Assembly: GCA_905201915.1 (NCBI GenBank)
Contig: CAJKQE010000004.1
Coordinates: forward strand, 1 to 64,000
Reading direction: 5' to 3'
Length of the DNA stretch: 64,000 nucleotides
Origin: an uncultured Lachnospiraceae bacterium
GTDB lineage: Bacteria; Bacillota; Clostridia; Lachnospirales; Lachnospiraceae
Below are positions 34,980-42,045 of this stretch, one piece after another. A program made the translations under genes and the position numbers. Every line of letters begins with the position of its first letter. The stretch's first letter is position 1. The notes below the pieces were generated by a model. That model had not been told where the DNA came from and ran no database searches. It worked only from the letters and a program-made list of their open reading frames with translations.

Positions 34980-36122
34980 ATGGGGAAATCACTTAACGGG
35001 AAAGAATTAGGGAACGGAATATCACAAAGAAAAGACGGATTATATCAAGCCCGATTTACCAACCGTTTCGGTAAAAGGCAAACAATTTATGCGAAAACTT
35101 TAAATGAGGTAAGGCATAAGCTGAGAACTGAACAGTATAATGATGAAAAAGCAATCAATGTTGTTGATACAAATATGACATTGGATGAATGGTTTGACAT
35201 CTGGCTGAGCACCTGTAAGAAGAATTGCAGGAATTCCACCAAAACGCTCTATATTACCCACTATAAGCGTATTCAAGGCGAATTAGGGTGGCGGAAATTA
35301 ACGTCGTTGAACCTGATTGTTATGCAGGAAGCATTTAATAAGCTAAAGACGGATAACACAAGGAAACATTCGAAAACCATACTGGTAGATATGCTGAATA
35401 AGGCAGTTGATGCCGATTTACTTGTAAAGAATGTTGCAAAGCAGATAAATACAGTCATTTCCAAAGAGGAGAAAAAAGAAAGGCGTGTTTTAACAGTAAA
35501 AGAGACAGAGCTTTTCTTGGAACAGGCAAAAGGGAACTTTTATGAAAATCTGTTTATTTTGGCATTAGAAACAGGCTTGCGAGTGGGCGAATTGTCAGCT
35601 TTACAATGGGAAGATGTCGACTTCAAGAATAAAGTTCTCCATGTAAGGCATACCTTGTGTTATTTCAGCAAAAACGGAAAATATGTATTTGAAATGCACG
35701 ATACGAAAACAAATAACGGAAAGAGAACCATTCCGTTGACTGCAAAAGCAATCCATAGTCTGAAATGTCAAAGAATACAAAAGCAGGAAATTATTCTAAA
35801 AGGCAGAACCGCAGAAGAAGAATTTCAAAATCTTGTTTTTGTTACAAGGAAAAATCGACCAACAAAGCTGGGGGTAATCAATCGATGTATACGTTCGGTT
35901 ATTCAGAACATAAACAAAGCAGGGATAGATTTTCTTCCCTTTACAGCACATACATTTCGCCATACTTTTGCAACAAGAGCAATCGAATGTGGAATGAACC
36001 CGAAAACCTTGCAAAAAATTTTGGGACATGGCACATTACAGATGACAATGGATTTATATTGCCATGTAACAGAAGATACGCTGTTCTCAGAAATGGAAAA
36101 GTTTGAGAAATGGTGTAGCTAA
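34980..36122 (+). CDS. int: Tyrosine recombinase (integrase) of the element
   Basis: 380 residues from the ATG at 34980 with AAAGGAGG upstream; an in-frame ATG at 34959 lies before that site. N-terminal AP2-like arm-binding domain (about 8-60), SAM-like core-binding domain (about 65-145), and a catalytic domain with R in TGLRVGELSALQW, HTFRHTFATRA (H-x-x-R) and the nucleophile Y in MTMDLYCHVTEDT. It is the Tn916/ICE-type Int class. One arm-type repeat lies inside its 3' end, and attR is 95 bases downstream. Confidence 0.95.
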   Translation: MGKSLNGKELGNGISQRKDGLYQARFTNRFGKRQTIYAKTLNEVRHKLRTEQYNDEKAINVVDTNMTLDEWFDIWLSTCKKNCRNSTKTLYITHYKRIQGELGWRKLTSLNLIVMQEAFNKLKTDNTRKHSKTILVDMLNKAVDADLLVKNVAKQINTVISKEEKKERRVLTVKETELFLEQAKGNFYENLFILALETGLRVGELSALQWEDVDFKNKVLHVRHTLCYFSKNGKYVFEMHDTKTNNGKRTIPLTAKAIHSLKCQRIQKQEIILKGRTAEEEFQNLVFVTRKNRPTKLGVINRCIRSVIQNINKAGIDFLPFTAHTFRHTFATRAIECGMNPKTLQKILGHGTLQMTMDLYCHVTEDTLFSEMEKFEKWCS

Positions 36123-36148
36123 GTATGAAATGGTGTAAAAATGGTGTA
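36108..36148 (+). repeat. Right arm-type direct repeats (AAATGGTGTA)
   Basis: Three exact AAATGGTGTA copies at 36108-36117, 36128-36137 and 36139-36148, same direction as those at the left end. They overlap the last codons of the integrase gene. Likely Int arm-type sites. Confidence 0.65.
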
Positions 36149-36165
36149 GTAGGGATAAAAATAGA

Positions 36166-36193
36166 AATTAAGGGCTTAAAAAAGCCCTTAATT
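36166..36193. terminator. Terminator after the integrase
   Basis: AATTAAGGGCTT with AAGCCCTTAATT, a perfect 12-bp stem with a 4-base A loop, 44 bases after the integrase stop and inside the element. It can isolate the element's transcription from glgB, which converges from the right. Confidence 0.75.
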
Positions 36194-36216
36194 ACACTAG
36201 TTTCAGCAATAGAGAA

Positions 36217-36243
36217 GCTAAAAGTGTATAAATATTTCTGAAT
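36217..36243 (+). repeat. attR: right direct repeat of the integrated element
   Basis: Identical over 27 bases to 26978-27004. It lies 13 bases beyond the glgB stop codon and consists of the right arm of the long palindrome, whose left part is at the other end of the element. Confidence 0.85.
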
Positions 36244-36256
36244 AATGTTTTATAGT

Positions 36257-38161
36257 TTAAAATCTGAATACTGCAACTCCATAGGCCGGTAATGGATATG
36301 CAAAGGAAAATGGTCTTCCGTCACATTCTTTTTTCACTGCTTTATAATCTACCACTTCTTTATGTACATCACCGCCGAATTCCGGTTCCTTGCTGTTTAA
36401 AATCAGCTTATACTGTTTTCTCTTCGGTACACCTACCCTATAATCATCTCTTGCTACCGGTGTATAGTTAATTACAAATAACAAATTGTTTCTGCCTGTA
36501 GGTGACCAACGTACAAAACTATAAATACTTCTGCTAGCATCATCAGCATTAATCCATTCCAGTCCCTGATAATTGCTGTCATTTGCATATAGAGCAGGGT
36601 ACTTTTTATACATTTTAAGTAATTCCTTTACATAATTCTGAAGCTGCTGATGGTTTTGTTCTCCCAGCAAGTACCAATCTAATTCTCGTTCTTCGCTCCA
36701 TTCCTGATACTGTCCAAAATCCTGTCCCATAAACAATAATTTCTTACCCGGATGTCCAATCATATAAGAATATCCGGCTTTTAAGTTCTCAAATTTATCC
36801 TGTCCAAGCCCCGGCATTTTGTTTATCATAGAGCATTTCAGATGTACTACCTCATCATGGGAAAGCACCAATACGTATCTTTCGCTGTACGCATAAGAGG
36901 TGGAAAATGTCATTTTATGATGATTGTATTTTCTGAAATACGGGTCCAGCTTCATATATTCCAAAAAGTCGTGCATCCATCCCATATTCCATTTCAAGGA
37001 AAATCCCAGTCCGCCGTCCTCCGGTTTGCCTGTTACCATCGGCCATGCGGTAGACTCCTCGGCAATCATGACAACGCCCTTATGTTTCCCTAAAACAACG
37101 GAATTCAAATGACGGAAAAATTCAATGGCTTCCAAGTTCTTGTTTTCTCCGTATTGGTTCGGAACCCATTCTCCGTCTCTGCGTCCGTAATCCAGATAAA
37201 GCATAGATGCAACTGCGTCTACACGCAGACCGTCAATATGAAATTCCTCAATCCAAAACAGCGCATTGGCTATGAGGAAGTTTTTCACTTCATTTTTACC
37301 ATAATCAAAGACTTTTGTTCCCCAATCAGGATGTTCTCCCTTTCTGGGATCTGCATATTCATAAGTCGGAGCGCCGTCAAAGTCTGCCAGCCCATGAGCA
37401 TCCTTTGGGAAGTGTGCCGGTACCCAGTCCAGAATAACACCGATTTTATTCTTATGTAAATAATTGACAAAGTAGCGAAAATCTTCCGGTGTACCATAGC
37501 GGGAAGTAGGTGCATAATAGCCGGTTACCTGATATCCCCATGAACCGTCAAAAGGATGTTCTGCAATTCCCATAAGCTCCACATGGGTATAGCCCATTTC
37601 TTTCACATATTTTGCCAGTTCATGTGCCAGCTCCCGATAATTATAAAAACCGGGATCATCCTCTCCCTGTGCCGGATGTTTTTTCCATGAGCCGGGATGC
37701 ACCTCGTAAACAGACATGGCATCCTTGTCCACATCAAATTCCTGACGTTTTTTCATCCAGACACTGTCTGACCATTTATAGCCGGTTAAATCCACAACCC
37801 TTGAAGCATTTCCCGGACGAAGTTCGGAATAATTTGCATAGGGGTCTGCCTTATATAACAACTCGCCGCTTTGGGCGGTAATGCAGAATTTATACAAATC
37901 CCCTTCTCTTACCTTCGGAATAAAAAGCTGATAAAGCCCCATATTATTATCGCATTTCATAATGTCTGCTTTTTCATCCCAGTTATTGAAATTCCCCACT
38001 ACGGAAACTGATTTTGCATGAGGCGCCCATACTGCAAAGAAAACGCCTTCCTTCTTTCTGTTCACACCCACATGTGCCCCCAACAGCTTATAAATTTCGT
38101 AATGAGTCCCCTCCCCGAACAAATATCGGTCCAACTCTGTAATTTTCATATTAACGCCCAT
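36257..38161 (-). CDS. glgB: 1,4-alpha-glucan branching enzyme
   Basis: 634 residues. Makes alpha-1,6 branches in glycogen. A CBM48 domain at the N-terminus (FFAVWAPHAKSVSVVGNFNN, about 42-61), then a GH13 barrel with GHWVPAHF-like VILDWVPAHFP, the nucleophile Asp in DGLRVDAVASMLY, the acid Glu in MIAEESTAWP and VLSHDEVVH. The start could be the ATG at 38161 or four codons later at 38149; AGGAGGAG is upstream. No other glycogen gene is in the window. Its 3' end abuts the integrated element. Confidence 0.96.
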   Translation of the reverse strand: MGVNMKITELDRYLFGEGTHYEIYKLLGAHVGVNRKKEGVFFAVWAPHAKSVSVVGNFNNWDEKADIMKCDNNMGLYQLFIPKVREGDLYKFCITAQSGELLYKADPYANYSELRPGNASRVVDLTGYKWSDSVWMKKRQEFDVDKDAMSVYEVHPGSWKKHPAQGEDDPGFYNYRELAHELAKYVKEMGYTHVELMGIAEHPFDGSWGYQVTGYYAPTSRYGTPEDFRYFVNYLHKNKIGVILDWVPAHFPKDAHGLADFDGAPTYEYADPRKGEHPDWGTKVFDYGKNEVKNFLIANALFWIEEFHIDGLRVDAVASMLYLDYGRRDGEWVPNQYGENKNLEAIEFFRHLNSVVLGKHKGVVMIAEESTAWPMVTGKPEDGGLGFSLKWNMGWMHDFLEYMKLDPYFRKYNHHKMTFSTSYAYSERYVLVLSHDEVVHLKCSMINKMPGLGQDKFENLKAGYSYMIGHPGKKLLFMGQDFGQYQEWSEERELDWYLLGEQNHQQLQNYVKELLKMYKKYPALYANDSNYQGLEWINADDASRSIYSFVRWSPTGRNNLLFVINYTPVARDDYRVGVPKRKQYKLILNSKEPEFGGDVHKEVVDYKAVKKECDGRPFSFAYPLPAYGVAVFRF

Positions 38162-38176
38162 AAAAATCTCCTCCTT

Positions 38177-38755
38177 TTATGAATAAATTCCATACAGAAA
38201 CTGACGAACAACTTCCCTTGTCGTTTCATCTGAAATTTTAAACATTTCATTCTCCAGCATCCCGTAGCTGGCAGTCATAATATGATGGTTTAAAACACCT
38301 GTAAATCCCACCGCATACATTTTTCTCTGAGCTGTATCTCCCTTTAGAGAAGTATCTCTTTCAAAGACACCTGCAATGTATCCGTAATAATTTTCTATAA
38401 AGGGAAGCACCATTTGAAAGGCTTCGTTTTCTCTCCCTGAATAGAAAAGTGACAGCATAAACAGATAAAACTTCTCATGAGCAGATGCAAAGTTAAAAAA
38501 TCTTCTAGCAATCTGATATAGGATTTCCGGCAGTTCCTCATTCACCTGCACAACCTCTGCAATATCCTCCTGCAAAATCTTGTAGCCGCTTTCTAAAAGA
38601 TACTGCAAAAGTCCCTTCTTACTTCCAAAGTAATAGTACAAGGTGGGCTTCGTCACTCCGGCTTTATCAACGATTTCCTGTATTCCCACCGCATCATATC
38701 CTTTTGCGTGAAACAAATCCAGCGCTACTTGCAAAAGCACCTCTTTGTTGTCCAT
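38177..38755 (-). CDS. TetR-family transcriptional regulator
   Basis: 192 residues from the ATG at 38755, preceded by AAGGGCGGTG; the frame is open 18 codons further but with no better signal. N-terminal TetR helix-turn-helix ALDLFHAKGYDAVGIQEIVD then KAGVTKPTLYYYFGSKKGLL; C-terminal helical ligand/dimer domain. It lies 15 bases upstream of glgB on the same strand, so it may be co-transcribed with it. Ligand and targets unknown. Confidence 0.9.
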   Translation of the reverse strand: MDNKEVLLQVALDLFHAKGYDAVGIQEIVDKAGVTKPTLYYYFGSKKGLLQYLLESGYKILQEDIAEVVQVNEELPEILYQIARRFFNFASAHEKFYLFMLSLFYSGRENEAFQMVLPFIENYYGYIAGVFERDTSLKGDTAQRKMYAVGFTGVLNHHIMTASYGMLENEMFKISDETTREVVRQFLYGIYS

Positions 38756-38861
38756 TCTGTTCACCGCCCTTCTACCTTCAATTATACTTATCGGTATATA
38801 AAAAATCAACTATTCATTTTTTATTTCCTTTTTTGTTTTAAGTGTGATACAGTATATTTAA

Positions 38862-39053
38862 ACACAGCAGACAGCGAAGACAACGAAAAACTTCATGTCA
38901 GAAAAGCGAGTCGCTTTTCTATGTTATAAATTAAGCGATGGCTTATGCCAGCTCTGCATTGGCTACGCCGTACATCGGCACATTTCATGTGCTTTTGCCT
39001 GCGGCTTGTACGGCTTCGCCAATTTCTTTATCACCATTTTGTGTCTGCTGTGT
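38862..39053 (+). ncRNA. Retron msr-msd RNA
   Basis: Bounded by a perfect 12-bp inverted repeat: a1 ACACAGCAGACA (38862-38873) and a2 TGTCTGCTGTGT (39042-39053). The bases AGC directly at the end of a1 are the usual place of the priming guanosine (candidate G38874). The msr part has a 9-bp hairpin AGAAAAGCG-AGT-CGCTTTTCT (38900-38920). The msd part has a long hairpin, TTGGC + GCCGTACA (38959-38974) pairing with TGTACGGC + GCCAA (39007-39022), with a 6-bp GCACAT/ATGTGC stem (38978-38992) inside. It ends 26 bases before the reverse transcriptase start. Confidence 0.88.
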
Positions 39054-39079
39054 CTTTTATATAAAGGAGAGGAAGTTTC

Positions 39080-40048
39080 ATGGAAAATAGCCTATGGAAA
39101 TACAATACACATAATGGTTCTTTAGATTTTTTGCGTTCTCTGCACTTAACAGATGGTTTAAATCTTGCTTCAGACAACCAACTCGCTTTTCTTTACGCTC
39201 TATCTAATCACGCCCAAAATCACTACTCTCAAGTATTTATTCCTAAGAAAAACGGAAAGAAAAGGAAACTTCTTATACCTGATTACCTATTAAAACAGGT
39301 GCAGACAAATATCTTAAAACACATCCTTGTCCAGTTTCCTGTTTCTCCTTATGCAACAGCTTACAAAAGCGGCTGTTCTACTGTTTTCAATGCTTTTCCT
39401 CACTTAAATCAAAAACTCCTTTTGAAATTAGATATCCATGATTTCTTTGGCAGTATTACCTACATTGATGTTTACCAAAAAGTTTTTAAAAGTGAACTGT
39501 TTCCTCCTTCTGTACGGACACTTCTGACACACTTATGCTGCTATCACGATGCTCTGCCTCAAGGTGCGCCCAGTTCCCCCTATATTTCCAATCTTATTTT
39601 AAAACCTTTCGATAATTATATCGGAAACTGGTGCAAAAAACAGCAAATAACTTACACACGATATTGTGACGATATGACTTTTTCCGGTGACTTTAATCCT
39701 GTACTTGTAAAGAAAAAAGTGCAGTCTTTTCTTATGCGTTTAGGATTTTCTCTAAATCCTGAAAAAACTCATGTATGCTCACAGAAAAATCGTCAGGAAG
39801 TAACCGGACTTGTGGTTAATCAAAAACTGCAGACATCAAAAGAATACCGTCGCCGTATCCGACAAGAATGCTACTACATCAAAAAATTCGGTCTAAAGGA
39901 CCATCTTGCACACATCGGATACAAAAAAGGAGAAACCCACTATCTGCAAAGTCTCAACAGTAAAATCAACTACATACTTTACGTCAATCCCTCAGACAGC
40001 GAATTTCTCCTATTAAAGAAAGAACTTTCCTCTTTTTTTCAAGTCTAA
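39080..40048 (+). CDS. Retron-type reverse transcriptase
   Basis: 322 residues. RT motifs: RKLLIPDYLLKQVQTNIL, KLDIHDFFGSI with the first catalytic Asp (D118), PQGAPSSPYISNL (160-172), TRYCDDMTFSG with YCDD (195-198), and LGFSLNPEKTHV. Both retron-only signatures are present: NAFPH (NAxxH, 104-108) and VTG (241-243, in VTGLVVNQ). AAAGGAGAGG lies before the ATG. There is no maturase or endonuclease domain, so it is not a group II intron protein. The msr-msd RNA is directly upstream. Neighbours on both sides are minus-strand housekeeping genes, so no retron effector is in the operon. Confidence 0.95.
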   Translation: MENSLWKYNTHNGSLDFLRSLHLTDGLNLASDNQLAFLYALSNHAQNHYSQVFIPKKNGKKRKLLIPDYLLKQVQTNILKHILVQFPVSPYATAYKSGCSTVFNAFPHLNQKLLLKLDIHDFFGSITYIDVYQKVFKSELFPPSVRTLLTHLCCYHDALPQGAPSSPYISNLILKPFDNYIGNWCKKQQITYTRYCDDMTFSGDFNPVLVKKKVQSFLMRLGFSLNPEKTHVCSQKNRQEVTGLVVNQKLQTSKEYRRRIRQECYYIKKFGLKDHLAHIGYKKGETHYLQSLNSKINYILYVNPSDSEFLLLKKELSSFFQV

Positions 40049-40057
40049 TTCCAAACG

Positions 40058-40122
40058 AGGTTGTCGCATTAAACAGCAATTTGGAAGATTTATACATTTT
40101 TCCAATATGCACTTAATGCAAC
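40058..40122. terminator. Hairpin region after the retron reverse transcriptase
   Basis: Nested inverted repeats GCATTAA (about 40065) with TTAATGC (about 40113), enclosing TTGGAA with TTCCAA around GATTTATACATTT. It lies between the convergent RT and tatD genes and is likely a two-way terminator. The motif TTTATACATTTT also occurs in the long palindromic repeat, so it may be a decayed relative. Confidence 0.5.
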
Positions 40123-40131
40123 AGCCCCATA

Positions 40132-40896
40132 TCATATTCCAAATAATCTTCTGGCATTTTCTCTTGTTACTTCTGCAACTTTATCAAAAGAAACGCCTTT
40201 TATTCTGGCAATTTCATCCATCACAAGGCCAAGGTGAAGAGAATTATTCCTTTTACCTCTGCGTGGTACCGGTGATAAATACGGAGCATCTGTTTCCAAA
40301 AGCAGATAATCTAATGGTGCGTATTCTACTACTTCCTTCAGTCTTTTAGCATCAGGAAAAGTAACTACACCGCCAATGCCCAGATAATATCCCATATTCA
40401 TGTATTCTTTTGCATGTTCTTTGGAATAAGCATAACAGTGAATAACTCCTGATAAATTCTCAGCCTTTTCTGCCTTCATAATATCTAAAGTATCTTTTGC
40501 AGCATCACGGCTGTGAACAATAATCGGCAGCTTTGTTTCCTTTGCCAAATCCATCTGCCTTACAAACCACTTTTTCTGTGTTTCATGGTCTTCCTTATTC
40601 CAATAATAGTCCAATCCGATTTCCCCTACGGCAACTGTTTTTTCTTCATCACACAGCTGTCTGAGTCTGCACATTTTTTCTTCATCCAGCTCGCCTACCT
40701 CATCCGGATGAATACCTACTGCCGCATAAACAAAAGGATATTTCTTTGCCAGTTCTACGGAGTCCTCTGCTCCTTTAAAAGAAGCGCCTACATTTATAAT
40801 TTCGCTCACTCCGTTGGCATGTACATGCTCCAGCATCCGTCCTCTGTCTTTATCAAATGCCTTGTCGTCATAATGTGCATGGGTATCAAATATCAT
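40132..40896 (-). CDS. tatD: TatD-family metal-dependent DNase
   Basis: 254 residues. A TIM-barrel metallohydrolase with DTHAHYDD (3-10), VGEIGLDYYW, PIIVHSRDAAKDT, HCYAYSKEHAKE and LETDAPYLSP, the TatD/YcfH signature set. Proposed 3'-5' exonuclease or D-aminoacyl-tRNA-related activity depending on paralogue. It overlaps the start side of the AI-2E permease gene's end by 11 bases, so they are co-transcribed. Confidence 0.93.
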   Translation of the reverse strand: MIFDTHAHYDDKAFDKDRGRMLEHVHANGVSEIINVGASFKGAEDSVELAKKYPFVYAAVGIHPDEVGELDEEKMCRLRQLCDEEKTVAVGEIGLDYYWNKEDHETQKKWFVRQMDLAKETKLPIIVHSRDAAKDTLDIMKAEKAENLSGVIHCYAYSKEHAKEYMNMGYYLGIGGVVTFPDAKRLKEVVEYAPLDYLLLETDAPYLSPVPRRGKRNNSLHLGLVMDEIARIKGVSFDKVAEVTRENARRLFGI

Positions 40897-42025
40897 GAAT
40901 TCCTCTCTCCTTTAATCTTTTATATACCATTTCCCGAAACAGCGCATACAGCACAGAACAAATCGGGATAAATACCAGCATACCTACAATTCCCATCAGA
41001 CTTCCGCCCACTGTAACAGCAACCAGAACCCAGATAGACGGCAGTCCCACGGAACCTCCCACTACATGAGGATAAATCAAGTTTCCCTCAACCTGCTGCA
41101 ATACCAGGAACAGAATAACAAAGGCAATCGCCTTCATAGGGTCTGCTACTAAAATCAGAAAAGTCCCTAAAAAGCATCCGATAAATGCACCGAAAATCGG
41201 AATTAATGCAGTAAATGCAATTAAAACGCCTACTAAAAGTGCATAGGGAAATCTTAAAATACTCATGGAAATAAAAAACATTGTTCCTAAAATAACGGCT
41301 TCACAGCACTGTCCCGTAACAAAATTAGCAAAGGTCTTATAGCTTAAAGACGCAATGTCCAGCACCTTTGTTACCACCTTCTTAGAAAAAAAGGCATATA
41401 AAATCTTTCGGATTTGTACAGCAAGCTTCTCTTTTTGAAGGAGGATATAGCATGCAAACACAAAAGCAACACAAAAGTTCATAACAGAATTGATAACAGT
41501 CTTTGCCACAGTCATGGTGGAATTTAAAACATTTCCGGCTCCGTTTTTCAGAAATCCGAATGCGGTGTGAATAATTCCGTCCCAATCAAACTGCAGACTG
41601 GCAATCCAAACTTCAATCTGCTTGTTATCTTCAAAAATGTCCATCGCCCATCTTTGAAGCTTTATAAGCGCCGCCTCTATATTTACACTTAAACTGGCAA
41701 CCGTACTTGCTACCTCAGGAATAACCACCAAAAGTACAATCCATAAAATAGCAACTACAAATAAAATAGCCAGCACAAGGCAAATTGGTCGTTTCAGTTT
41801 TTTTGCCTTTCCCTTTGTTTTCGAAAATAGTCTTTTTTCCATAAAGCTCATGGGAACATTTAAAATAAATGCCATAGCTGCTCCCAGCAAAAACGGAAAA
41901 ACAATACTAACCACAAAGGAAAATCCTGCCGCCACACTTTCTATTCGCTGTACTCCTACGTAGAATAAAACAGCGAATACAATCAGCAGCATAATATTTT
42001 TCATGTTTTTCTTGTTCAAATCCAT
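40886..42025 (-). CDS. AI-2E family permease (YtvI/PerM type)
   Basis: 379 residues with about eight membrane segments and the central soluble-like loop of the family; typical parts are FPFLLGAAMAFILNVPM near the N-terminus, ALIPIFGAFIGCFLGTF, and VEGNLIYPHVVGGSVGLPSI near the C-terminus. Members export AI-2 or work as sodium/proton antiporters or sporulation proteins, so the substrate is not inferable. Overlaps tatD by 11 bases. Confidence 0.88.
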   Translation of the reverse strand: MDLNKKNMKNIMLLIVFAVLFYVGVQRIESVAAGFSFVVSIVFPFLLGAAMAFILNVPMSFMEKRLFSKTKGKAKKLKRPICLVLAILFVVAILWIVLLVVIPEVASTVASLSVNIEAALIKLQRWAMDIFEDNKQIEVWIASLQFDWDGIIHTAFGFLKNGAGNVLNSTMTVAKTVINSVMNFCVAFVFACYILLQKEKLAVQIRKILYAFFSKKVVTKVLDIASLSYKTFANFVTGQCCEAVILGTMFFISMSILRFPYALLVGVLIAFTALIPIFGAFIGCFLGTFLILVADPMKAIAFVILFLVLQQVEGNLIYPHVVGGSVGLPSIWVLVAVTVGGSLMGIVGMLVFIPICSVLYALFREMVYKRLKERGIHDI

Positions 42026-42045
42026 ACATATCCTCCAAAAATCTT

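Larger units (their letters stand above)
26978..36243. mobile_element. Integrated element with tyrosine integrase and CRESS-like Rep and origin
   Basis: 9.27 kb between 27-bp direct repeats. Order from the left: att and arm-type repeats; choline-binding-type surface protein (minus); XRE; ribbon-helix-helix-like protein (minus); XRE; a 30-residue peptide; a hypothetical gene; a membrane-anchored hypothetical; FtsK-like ATPase; a hairpin origin with TAGTATTAC; a putative DNA-binding protein; HUH-SF3 Rep; excisionase; tyrosine integrase; arm-type repeats and att. No relaxase or type IV secretion genes are seen, so self-transfer is unlikely; it resembles an integrated plasmid able to excise, replicate by rolling circle and reintegrate. 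Confidence 0.85.

Noticed and set aside
38895..39125. 76-codon frame overlapping the retron RNA and the RT start
   Set aside because: It crosses the a2 repeat and the RT start in another frame, has no ribosome site, and its hydrophobic product reflects the hairpin-rich RNA.
39080..40048. Group II intron or diversity-generating RT
   Set aside because: No maturase or endonuclease domain, no intron structure or template/variable repeats; NAxxH and VTG signatures indicate a retron.
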